Shown: positions 57,132 to 64,000 of the stretch, piece by piece
How positions within the stretch are numbered: the stretch's first letter is position 1
How the letters are laid out: each line of letters opens with the position of its first letter
NCBI RefSeq assembly: GCF_024305035.1
Contig: NZ_JAMWZB010000003.1
Span: 124,001-188,000, forward strand
Length of the DNA stretch: 64,000 nucleotides
Direction of reading: 5' to 3'
From: Algoriphagus sp.
GTDB taxonomy: Bacteria; Bacteroidota; Bacteroidia; Cytophagales; Cyclobacteriaceae
The notes under the pieces: generated by a model
What the model saw: the letters and a program-made list of their open reading frames with translations, nothing else
The model's database searches: none
Told to the model about the DNA's origin: nothing
Program-made: the position numbers and the translations under genes

Positions 57132-57320
57132 AGCTCAAAAATACGATTTCTTAGTTTAGAAGTGGTTTCAATTTTTGTTAGTGGGAAATTCATTTGCTGT
57201 AGGGGTGAAATAGCAGGTAAAAAACCATTCCTTAACTGGGAATAAAGGGTTTTGAGCTTTTTATTGAAAAACGTTTATTGAGTTTGTTTTGAACCTAAAT
57301 AAACCATTTTCTCAAAAAAA

Positions 57321-57350
57321 TTTGAAATCCAAGTTAATTTTTTATCTTAA
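57321..57350 (+). promoter_or_regulatory. Promoter of the Anbu operon
   Basis: TTTG (57321-57324), 18-bp spacer and TATCTTAA (57343-57350) fit the Bacteroidota consensus TTTG-N19-TAnnTTTG apart from the last bases. The predicted start would be about 15 bp before the ATG at 57373. Confidence 0.6.
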
Positions 57351-57372
57351 AGATGATTTTTAATTAAAAAAT

Positions 57373-58800
57373 ATGAAGACAGAAGGGTATTTGAACGGTG
57401 AGCACTTTGATGAGATGTTTAGCTCAGAAGGAAAAGCAAGACCGCATTATCAGGAGTATTATAATTACCTTAAAAAAGCCTCTAGTAAAAAAATGAGGCA
57501 GCTGCAGCACGCTGCAAATAAGGCGCAGAAGGCGATGGGGATGACCTTTAATGTTTATCATGACAATCAGGGGGTGGAGAAAATCCTCCACCTAGACATT
57601 GTCCCCCGCATCATTTCCAATACCGAATGGAAGAAACTCGAGGCAGGGTTGAAGCAACGAATCCATGCACTTAATCTTTTTTTACAGGACATTTACAATG
57701 AGCAAAAGATTCTAAAAGATGGAGTTGTCCCGTCCGAATTGATTTTAGGTTCGAAGGACTTTTTGAAACCCTGCATCGGATTGACACCCCCAAAAGGGAT
57801 TTGGTGTCATATAACTGGGACAGATTTGATTCGGGATAAAAATGGGGAGTACTACATTTTAGAGGATAATCTTCGTTGTCCGTCAGGTGTTTCTTACATG
57901 CTAGAGAGTCGGGAAATCATTAAGCGAGCCTATCCTCAACTGTTCAATGATGAAGGTGTTATGCCTGTTTCTGATTATCCCGCTAAGCTTCTTAGGATGC
58001 TTCAATACTTGTCAGACAAGCCCAAACCCGTGGTAGGTGTATTAACTCCGGGAATTTATAACTCAGCTTATTTTGAACATTCCTACTTGGCTCTTCAAAT
58101 GGGGGTAGAGTTGGTCAATGGGGTGGATTTGATTGTTAAGGACAAAATTGTCTACATGCAGACCACTAAAGGTCTGGAACAGATAGACGTACTCTATCGC
58201 AGGATTGATGACTCATTTTTGGATCCCTTAGCCTTCAATCCCGAATCGATGCTGGGGATTCCGGGAATTTTTGAGGCATATCAGGCTGGAAATATTGCTT
58301 TTGCCAATGCCCCGGGCACGGGAGTAGCTGACGACAAAGCTGTCTATGCCTACGTGCCAAGAATTATCAAGTATTATTTGGGTGAAGAGCCGATTTTAAA
58401 TAATGTACCCACTTATCTCTGCCGAGAAGAAGAGGACAGAACGTATGTTTTGGATCATATGGAGGAATTGGTGGTTAAACAGACCAATGCAGCAGGTGGA
58501 TACGGGATGCTGATCGGCCCAAAATCAACTCCAGCCGAGCACGAGAAATTCCGTCAACTGATTATGGATAATCCAAATAACTACATCGCTCAACCGACTT
58601 TATCGCTCTCGACCGTACCCTGTCTCACTGAGGATGGAATCGATGGAAGACATGTCGATTTGAGACCCTATATTTTGTATGGGAATGAAATCGAAGTGAT
58701 CCCCGGCGCCCTTACCCGAGTGGCGTTGAAAAAGGGGTCTTTGGTGGTGAATAGTTCTCAAGGCGGAGGAAGTAAAGATACTTGGGTATTATATAATTAA
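57373..58800 (+). CDS. Circularly permuted ATP-grasp ligase (DUF404/407)
   Basis: 475 residues, first gene of the Anbu operon. Features: the N-terminal FNVYHDNQGVEKILHLDIVPRI, the ligand segments DLIRDKNGEYYILEDNLRCPSGVSYMLE, and the glycine-rich VVKQTNAAGGYGMLIGPKSTP late in the chain, as expected in the permuted order. It is typical of the group found with alpha-E, transglutaminase and Anbu. It probably forms peptide-like bonds in the cytosol. The operon is tight, with 10 bp to the next gene. Confidence 0.92.
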   Translation: MKTEGYLNGEHFDEMFSSEGKARPHYQEYYNYLKKASSKKMRQLQHAANKAQKAMGMTFNVYHDNQGVEKILHLDIVPRIISNTEWKKLEAGLKQRIHALNLFLQDIYNEQKILKDGVVPSELILGSKDFLKPCIGLTPPKGIWCHITGTDLIRDKNGEYYILEDNLRCPSGVSYMLESREIIKRAYPQLFNDEGVMPVSDYPAKLLRMLQYLSDKPKPVVGVLTPGIYNSAYFEHSYLALQMGVELVNGVDLIVKDKIVYMQTTKGLEQIDVLYRRIDDSFLDPLAFNPESMLGIPGIFEAYQAGNIAFANAPGTGVADDKAVYAYVPRIIKYYLGEEPILNNVPTYLCREEEDRTYVLDHMEELVVKQTNAAGGYGMLIGPKSTPAEHEKFRQLIMDNPNNYIAQPTLSLSTVPCLTEDGIDGRHVDLRPYILYGNEIEVIPGALTRVALKKGSLVVNSSQGGGSKDTWVLYN

Positions 58801-58810
58801 TTTAACCAAC

Positions 58811-59791
58811 ATGCTGAGTAGAGTAGCAAGTCATATTTATTGGCTAGGAAGGTATCTGGAAAGAGCCGAAAACTATGCCCGATTCATCGATGTCAATTTT
58901 AACCTCATGCAGGACCTTCCTGCCGGTCTTAAGGAGCAATGGGAGCCTTTGGTCATGGCAACGGGAGATTTGGAATTGTACCAAAAAAATTATGAAGGCT
59001 TTGAGCGGCATCAAGTGATGTTTTTTTTAACGTTTGATGCGAACAATCCCAATTCCATGCTTTCGGCAGTTACCCATGCGCGGGAAAATGCTCGAATTAT
59101 ACGTGAAAACCTAAGTAAAGAAACCTGGGAAAAAGCCAATGAACTGTACTACATGCTCCAATCGGGCTTGGAAAGGAAAATTTGGAAAAAGGAGGACCCT
59201 AGAGAATTTTATGAGCAAGTAAAAAACCAAATACTCTTACTTTATGGGTTAGCCGATGCGACCGTGGCCCGAACCGAAGGTTGGTATTTTAGGCAATTGG
59301 GACAGTTGCTGGAGCGTGCAGATAAGACTTCCCGGATCCTTGATGTCAAGTACCATATCTTATTGCCCTCAGTTTTTGAAGTAGGAACCCCGATGGATTT
59401 TTTGCATTGGATGGCTTTGCTTAAATCGGTTACGGGATTCAATACCTACCGCAGGTTGTACGGCAATATTGATCCCTCCGGGGTGGTCGAGTTTTTGATG
59501 CTCAATAAATATTTTCCAAGGTCCATTTTCTTTTGCATCAAAGAAGCCGAGCGTTGCCTTCATTGTATTTCAGGGAGCAGCTCTGAGGGATTTAACAATT
59601 CAGCAGAGAAAGCCATGGGCGAACTTCGCTCCCGATTGGAATATTCGGAGGTCGATGAAATAATTTCTGTGGGGCTCCATGAATATTTAGATAAACTTCA
59701 GCTAAAAATCAACCATATTTCAGATCTCATTGACATCAATTACTTCCGAATTAAGGATAATTACGTCTCACAATCTCAATCTCAATCATGA
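58811..59791 (+). CDS. Alpha-E domain protein (DUF403)
   Basis: 326 residues of the alpha-E family: the start MLSRVASHIYWLGRYLERAENYARFIDVNFNLMQD and the central QLGQLLERADKTSRILDVKYHILLP are hallmarks. It is all helical, with no enzyme motif known. Partner of the permuted ATP-grasp and transglutaminase in most genomes. It ends with three copies of a TCTCAA hexamer (SQSQSQ) and its stop overlaps the Anbu ATG (ATGA). Confidence 0.92.
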   Translation: MLSRVASHIYWLGRYLERAENYARFIDVNFNLMQDLPAGLKEQWEPLVMATGDLELYQKNYEGFERHQVMFFLTFDANNPNSMLSAVTHARENARIIRENLSKETWEKANELYYMLQSGLERKIWKKEDPREFYEQVKNQILLLYGLADATVARTEGWYFRQLGQLLERADKTSRILDVKYHILLPSVFEVGTPMDFLHWMALLKSVTGFNTYRRLYGNIDPSGVVEFLMLNKYFPRSIFFCIKEAERCLHCISGSSSEGFNNSAEKAMGELRSRLEYSEVDEIISVGLHEYLDKLQLKINHISDLIDINYFRIKDNYVSQSQSQS

Positions 59792-60534
59792 CTTTCTGTC
59801 TCGGAATTAAGACCAAATATGGTCTCATTGGCTTATCTGACACTCGGATTACCTCTGGAAGTGAAACTACCACGTCCAAAAAAGTATACGTAGTCAACAA
59901 GCAAAAACATTCTTTTTTTATCATGACTTCCGGTCTTAGGTCCGTCCGTGACAAGGCGATCACCTATTTCTCTGAAGTAATTGAGCGAAAAGATGATTCT
60001 TTTTCAAAGTTGTATCAGGCCGTGAATGAATTTGGAAATCAAGTAAAAATCGTCGCTCAAGAAGACAAGGTTCATTTGGAAGAGGCGGGATTGAATTTCA
60101 ATCTCTACTCCATCATCGGAGGACAGCTCAATGAGGATGCTGAACCCAAATTGTATTTACTTTATCCCCAGGGCAACTGGATTGAAATCCGGAGAGGAAC
60201 TCCATTTGTGATTATCGGAAACTCGGGTTTCGGCAATCCCGTATTAAGGCGTTCCCTTCAATTTGACGATTCGATGGAATACGCTTTAAAATGTGCCTTT
60301 TTAGCTTTTGATGCAACTCGGATTTCTGCAAATGATGTGGATTTTCCTATAGATACGGTCATTTTAAGAAATGATGACTATCACCTTAAAGAAAAGCGAT
60401 TCGAACAAAAAGAGCTGGAACATGTGTCCGCTTTTTGGAATGAGCGGTTAAAAAGCGCCATTGCCGAGCTTCCTTCTGATGTATTGAGTAGTGCTTTGGT
60501 GGAGGATTTGCCTAGTTATTCTAAGGAAAATTAA
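59788..60534 (+). CDS. Anbu-type proteasome-like peptidase
   Basis: 248 residues, an Ntn hydrolase. Met-Thr starts the protein exactly at the overlapped ATG, so removal of Met exposes Thr1 (TFCLGIKTKYGLIGLSDTRITSG), the nucleophile, with the Asp of SDTR and Lys near residue 34 (SKKVYVV) as in the proteasome beta fold. Anbu (ancestral beta subunit) forms rings or helical assemblies of its own. It is coupled to alpha-E by 4 bp and to the transglutaminase by TAA-ATG. Its natural substrate is unknown. Confidence 0.93.
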   Translation: MTFCLGIKTKYGLIGLSDTRITSGSETTTSKKVYVVNKQKHSFFIMTSGLRSVRDKAITYFSEVIERKDDSFSKLYQAVNEFGNQVKIVAQEDKVHLEEAGLNFNLYSIIGGQLNEDAEPKLYLLYPQGNWIEIRRGTPFVIIGNSGFGNPVLRRSLQFDDSMEYALKCAFLAFDATRISANDVDFPIDTVILRNDDYHLKEKRFEQKELEHVSAFWNERLKSAIAELPSDVLSSALVEDLPSYSKEN

Positions 60535-61392
60535 ATGATACGCGTTCAGGTAAGCCATCTTAGTCTTTACGAATACAGCACCGAAGTCCAGCTTGGAATA
60601 CATCACCTTTTCCTCTTGCCTCAAGACAGACCCTATTTACATTTGGAGAAGGAGAATTGGCATATATCTCCCCTGACCCAGGGTCAAAATTATAGGCAGG
60701 ACCTGTTTGGAAATTGGTTTAAACAAGTTTGGTTTTCTATTCCCACCCGAACATTAGAAATCGAAACCGATTGGGTATTCTCGCTTCATCCCTATAATCC
60801 CTTTGGATTTATTATCGAGCCCAATTTTGAAAAAATAGGTTGGGAAGGTCTTGATTTTCAATATTCCTATCTGGAGAATCCCAGTTTTTTGGCTCCATTT
60901 TTAGCGGTGCCGAACCCAATGATTTACCAGTCTTTTCTTTTGGGGATTCAGGAAAGATCAACTGGATTGACAGATTTTTTGGTCAATTTGACTCAGGAGA
61001 TTTATCAAAACTGGACCCATGAAGTTCGGCATGAACAAAACGTTTGGGAAGGAGACTTCACCTTTTCAAGAAAGAGTGGATCCTGTAGGGATCTTTCCCT
61101 TATGCAGATGCAGATGTTGGGTTCGGTAGGTCTGGCCACACGTTTTATCAGTGGTTATGCGTTTAATCCGGATTTGGAAGATGGTCATGAACTGCACGCC
61201 TGGCTGGAGGTTTTTCTTCCAGGAGCAGGTTGGGTTGGTTTGGATCCTAGTTTGGGGCTGCTGACTGATCATCGATACATTCCTTTGGCCTGCCATCCTA
61301 ATCCAGCATCCACTTTGCCTGTTCAAGGGACCTTTGGAGGAAAAGCCGACTCAGAATTAAAGACCTTCGTTGATTTGAAGTTATCAAATTAA
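60535..61392 (+). CDS. Transglutaminase-like cysteine protease
   Basis: 285 residues with a bacterial transglutaminase N-terminal domain (about 1-110, IRVQVSHLSLYEYSTEVQLGIHHLFLLPQDRP) and a transglutaminase core with Cys in RKSGSCRDLSLMQMQML, His in HELHAWLEVFLPG and Asp in WVGLDPSLG. The core hydrolyses or transfers amide bonds. Its ATG follows directly after the Anbu TAA. It is the last gene of the four-gene unit and converges on a lipoprotein gene 6 bp away. Confidence 0.92.
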   Translation: MIRVQVSHLSLYEYSTEVQLGIHHLFLLPQDRPYLHLEKENWHISPLTQGQNYRQDLFGNWFKQVWFSIPTRTLEIETDWVFSLHPYNPFGFIIEPNFEKIGWEGLDFQYSYLENPSFLAPFLAVPNPMIYQSFLLGIQERSTGLTDFLVNLTQEIYQNWTHEVRHEQNVWEGDFTFSRKSGSCRDLSLMQMQMLGSVGLATRFISGYAFNPDLEDGHELHAWLEVFLPGAGWVGLDPSLGLLTDHRYIPLACHPNPASTLPVQGTFGGKADSELKTFVDLKLSN

Positions 61393-61398
61393 CCCTTT

Positions 61399-62172
61399 TC
61401 AATTGGCTCTGACAGCCGCTTTTTCGGGCATTTCGAAAATATCCTCATCCAATTCATCTTTGGTGAGTGTGACTCCGGCTAAGCTTACCTGATTTTGAAC
61501 CCGAACCACTGTATCGCCCTCAATTAGATATCCAGTCAACAACCGGGGGAATTTCATGCCATCAGTTTCCCTGTAATCCTCATACTTCATGCCGCTGAGG
61601 ATTGAATTGGACGGGTTGAAAAAGGTTACTCGATAAAGCACCCATTCAAGTAAGTGAGTCTCCGGATCGATCAATAATTCATAGGAATTTGATGGACTTC
61701 GATAGCTGGCTTGGGTGGATTTTGCTTCCAATCGCTCGTATTCTTTTCCATTAAATCTTCGGTTTTTCATCGTGGTGACTTCAATGGATGTATCGGTGAG
61801 AATATAAGGCATGCTATAAAAATAAAAATAGAGGTTATGATAATAATCCACTGACTGACCTCCAAATGATTGTCGGTTTGGAGCAACCCAAACCCCTTCT
61901 CCATCCTTTCCTACCTGAAAGCTTGCCGCATCAATTCTAGCTTTTCGATCTGTCAAGTTGAAAAAGTGATTTTCCTGCTGAAGGTTACTTTCGTGAAAAA
62001 GCGTGTAAGACATACCTTTGGATTCGATCCATTTTTTCCAGTTTCCGTGAGCTTCCAGCAGGTTCAAAAATTCTTGCGGCTGCTCCAATCGCGGATCTGG
62101 ACCTACTTTTCCACAGGCAATCAAAATCAACAGAAGGAGGGAATAAATGGTGCTTTGGGTTCGGTATTTCAT
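61399..62172 (-). CDS. Lipoprotein of the DUF6503 type
   Basis: 257 residues. Lipobox LLILIAC gives Cys20. The mature protein resembles the Bacteroidota DUF6503/outer membrane lipoprotein-sorting-like fold: an early WKKWIESKGMSYTL, GVWVAPN, and YELLIDPETHLLEWV. Function unknown. Monocistronic, with a divergent promoter region shared with the PepSY gene. Confidence 0.7.
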   Translation of the reverse strand: MKYRTQSTIYSLLLLILIACGKVGPDPRLEQPQEFLNLLEAHGNWKKWIESKGMSYTLFHESNLQQENHFFNLTDRKARIDAASFQVGKDGEGVWVAPNRQSFGGQSVDYYHNLYFYFYSMPYILTDTSIEVTTMKNRRFNGKEYERLEAKSTQASYRSPSNSYELLIDPETHLLEWVLYRVTFFNPSNSILSGMKYEDYRETDGMKFPRLLTGYLIEGDTVVRVQNQVSLAGVTLTKDELDEDIFEMPEKAAVRAN

Positions 62173-62239
62173 AGCTTAGGTGATTGGCAAGGTTGAAGAT
62201 AGGAATTGAGATGGGTTTTAAGTGAAATCGCTGTCAACT

Positions 62240-62257
62240 CGGCTTAAAATTTAGCCG
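62240..62257. promoter_or_regulatory. Inverted repeat in the lipoprotein/PepSY divergent region
   Basis: CGGCT (62240-62244) and AGCCG (62253-62257) flank TAAAATTT. It lies about 80 bp before the PepSY start and 68 bp before the lipoprotein start. A possible operator; I cannot name a regulator. Confidence 0.25.
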
Positions 62258-62335
62258 TTCTTGTATTTTTTTAGAATTGATCTTAATAATAAGCATCTTT
62301 TCTCTTAATTTTGACCAAGTCTAAATAAGAAGTAT

Positions 62336-63562
62336 ATGACCACCCGCTCTTCTGCCTGGAAAATCACACGAAAAGTTTTCGATAAGATTCATTTGTATGC
62401 TGGATTGATTTCAGGATTGATTGTAATTGCTGTTTGCTTCAGCGGGACTATCTACGTTTACAATACAGAAATCAAAGAATGGGCGGATTCTGAGCGGTAT
62501 TTTGTGGAGCCGTCAGGCGCTCGTCTTTCTCTTGATGAATTGAAGAAAACGTTGGAAAAGGATCTTCAAGGGTCGGTAACAGGAATTTTTGTTCCAAACG
62601 GGCAGGACCGGTCTGTTCAAATAACTTTGCTTAAGGATGCTGAAAAGGGCAGAGGGACAACTTATTTTGTAAATCCGTATTCCGGAGAACTATTGGCTGA
62701 CAATTCCGAGCAAACCGCAACCGAAAAATTTATGCGGACACAGTTCTCCCTTCACCGTTGGTTGCTTTTGGATCGAATTGAGGAACCCATTTTTGAAAAC
62801 ATGACCAACATGCAATTGGGAAGGCTGATCAATGGAATAGCTACCTCCTTGTTTTTGCTTGGGGTAATCACGGGTATTGTAATCTGGGTCCCTCAAAAAG
62901 CCAAAACATGGAAACAAGGACTTCAAGTTAAATGGTCTGGTAATTGGAAACGGATCAATCATGATTTGCACAATACCATGGCTTTTTATTCTTTGATCGC
63001 GCTTTTCTTGATGTCTGCCACGGGTTTATTTTGGTCGTTTGAATGGTATCGAGAGGGCTGGCAAAAAACTTGGGATACCTACCAGGCTCCAAGTGCTAAA
63101 AATGAGGTAAAAGAGCAAACTCCTGTTGTCGAGCCAGGTCCTGTCCAAGATTTTTCGTTGGAGGCAGCCCTTGCCAAAGGAAACGAGATTTTGGTTTATC
63201 AGGGAAATTGGCGGATTTCTCTTCCAAAGGATGGGGCAAGTCCCATTGGTTTAACCAAATACAGAACCGGTTTTTTTGCCCGATCTGGAGCTGATCAGGT
63301 TTCTTTGAACCAAGCGGATCTCTCGGTAGTGGAGACAAAACTTTTTTCGGATTTGTCGGTAAGGCAACAAATCGGCCGCTCGGTCAAAAGTTTACACATG
63401 GGGGATATTTTTGGACCATTCACCAAATTCCTTTGGTTTTTGGCTTGCTTGATTGCCACTTCACTTCCCATCACCGGTACCTTGATTTGGTGGAATAAGC
63501 GTAAAAAGAAAAAACGTCCTGCTTCATCCAAATTAAAAAGGCGGGTTGCTGAGATAGCTTGA
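62336..63562 (+). CDS. PepSY-associated transmembrane protein
   Basis: 408 residues, four hydrophobic segments: HLYAGLISGLIVIAVCFSGTIYVY (about 21-44), the one at LFLLGVITGIVIWV near 182, ALFLMSATGLFWSF near 225 and FLWFLACLIATSLPITGTLIWW near 375. A PepSY domain lies between the first two (SLDELKKTLEKDLQGS). This architecture is the PepSY_TM/PiuB family, often near siderophore or haem uptake and thought to be a membrane reductase. No TonB receptor is seen here. A nested inverted repeat and a cytochrome gene follow. Confidence 0.85.
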   Translation: MTTRSSAWKITRKVFDKIHLYAGLISGLIVIAVCFSGTIYVYNTEIKEWADSERYFVEPSGARLSLDELKKTLEKDLQGSVTGIFVPNGQDRSVQITLLKDAEKGRGTTYFVNPYSGELLADNSEQTATEKFMRTQFSLHRWLLLDRIEEPIFENMTNMQLGRLINGIATSLFLLGVITGIVIWVPQKAKTWKQGLQVKWSGNWKRINHDLHNTMAFYSLIALFLMSATGLFWSFEWYREGWQKTWDTYQAPSAKNEVKEQTPVVEPGPVQDFSLEAALAKGNEILVYQGNWRISLPKDGASPIGLTKYRTGFFARSGADQVSLNQADLSVVETKLFSDLSVRQQIGRSVKSLHMGDIFGPFTKFLWFLACLIATSLPITGTLIWWNKRKKKKRPASSKLKRRVAEIA

Positions 63563-63585
63563 TTTAAAAGTAAGGGATGGGTAAT

Positions 63586-63650
63586 CTCATTCCCCAATTC
63601 CGGATAATGGATTCGAATCCGGGTATAGGAAAATTACTGAAGGGAATGAG
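63586..63650. repeat. Nested inverted-repeat element after the PepSY gene
   Basis: Outer arms CTCATTCCC (63586-63594) and GGGAATGAG (63642-63650) are perfectly inverted over a 65-bp span; inside, CCGGAT (63600-63605) and ATCCGG (63617-63622) pair, and the centre contains the perfect 12-bp palindrome GGATTCGAATCC (63609-63620). There is no T tract. It could fold as a stable RNA or be a repeat element. Confidence 0.6.
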
Positions 63651-63774
63651 CTCAGCGCGTTGCTTTATTTTCTTCGACACTTAAACACGCATTTTCAACA
63701 CTTCATTTCAAAAAAATCTGAGCGGCGAATTATTGGTTTAGCTTGAATTCAATTTCAAACTAAAACAAGTGATA

Positions 63775-64000
63775 ATGGGTTTTAATCTTAGATTATTTTC
63801 AATTTTGGTGCTTCGTATTTTAGGCTTTTTTAGTATCGGATGCCAAAATCAGGAAAAAGCCGAAACCGTATCAGGCGGCATCGAAAAGCAGCCTTCGCGG
63901 AAAGAGCTTGTAGAAAGAGGAAAGTATTTGGTAGAAATAATGGGATGCAATGACTGCCATTCTCCCAAAAGAATGGGAGCGATGGGGCCTGAGATCATCC
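63775..64000 (+). CDS. c-type cytochrome lipoprotein, partial
   Basis: 75 codons, cut by the window edge. ATG at 63775 opens a lipoprotein signal with lipobox-like FFSIGC (Cys23) and a Gln/Glu-rich linker. The haem-binding motif CNDCH follows at residues 57-61 (IMGCNDCH), then a run to SPKRMGAMGPEII. It is probably an outer or inner membrane-attached cytochrome c of the type common in Bacteroidota; which oxidase or dehydrogenase it serves cannot be told. Lies 212 bp after the PepSY gene. Confidence 0.8.
   Translation, partial: MGFNLRLFSILVLRILGFFSIGCQNQEKAETVSGGIEKQPSRKELVERGKYLVEIMGCNDCHSPKRMGAMGPEII

Noticed and set aside
63603..63628. GGATTCGAATCC resembling a tRNA T-arm
   Set aside because: No acceptor, D-arm or anticodon stem can be built around it; it is the centre of a larger set of inverted repeats.

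Overview
The window looks like chromosome of a Bacteroidota bacterium, most likely order Cytophagales, family Cyclobacteriaceae (Algoriphagus-like). This rests on gene families and gene order (miaB, NtrC-type regulator, lptE, TPR protein, secG; DUF3822 next to coaD; an UpxY-type NusG paralogue), on promoters of the Bacteroidota type (TAnnTTTG, for example TATCTTTG before metG and dapA) and on A-rich rather than Shine-Dalgarno leaders. It is an inference; there is no 16S gene. I see no tRNA, rRNA, CRISPR array, intact insertion sequence or prophage.

Layout. 1-5.6 kb: a lipase-like hydrolase, two tandem Tat-exported ferritin-like proteins, then an ABC transporter operon that ends in its own YtrA-type GntR regulator and starts at a strong palindromic operator. 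5.7-7.8 kb: a Y-family polymerase divergent from a LexA/UmuD-like self-cleaving repressor. 7.9-16.8 kb: mostly exported degradative enzymes (sugar dehydrogenase-cytochrome fusion, amidohydrolase, S10 peptidase, beta-lactamase-like hydrolase) with small cytosolic genes. 16.8-19.3 kb: a response regulator and groESL. 20-28 kb, minus strand: fatty acid hydroxylase, the miaB-secG operon, a second Pol IV and pabB. 29-35.2 kb: gamma-carbonic anhydrase and a five-gene amidoligase cluster (esterase, ATP-grasp, GCS2/YbdK, class I glutamine amidotransferase, ATP-grasp-like protein). 35.5-39.6 kb: pyrE, NUDIX, coaD, DUF3822 and others. 39.6-44.8 kb: helicase, DUF1573, TerC, MsbA-like exporter, NusG paralogue. 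44.8-53.8 kb: outer-membrane protein, xseAB, dapA, ligA, a TetR regulator, metG. 54-56.2 kb: PAS histidine kinase and a stand-alone receiver. 57.4-61.4 kb: the Anbu operon (circularly permuted ATP-grasp, alpha-E, Anbu proteasome-like peptidase, transglutaminase). 61.4-64 kb: lipoprotein, PepSY membrane protein and the start of a c-type cytochrome cut by the window edge.

The most notable points are: (1) two 30-codon paralogous small ORFs plus a degenerate third, arranged as an 89-bp tandem repeat upstream of coaD, each ORF's TGA overlapping the next ATG and the last overlapping the coaD start codon; (2) two separate amidoligase systems about 22 kb apart, one with Anbu and one with YbdK, both probably making or processing unknown peptide-like compounds; (3) a LigA with about 150 extra residues inside its helix-hairpin-helix region; (4) several palindromic regulatory sites beside plausible cognate regulators. 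Housekeeping functions (GroESL, SecG, LptE, PyrE, CoaD, DapA, LigA, MetG, XseAB) show the rest is ordinary core genome. All coordinates and motifs were read by eye; no database search was run.
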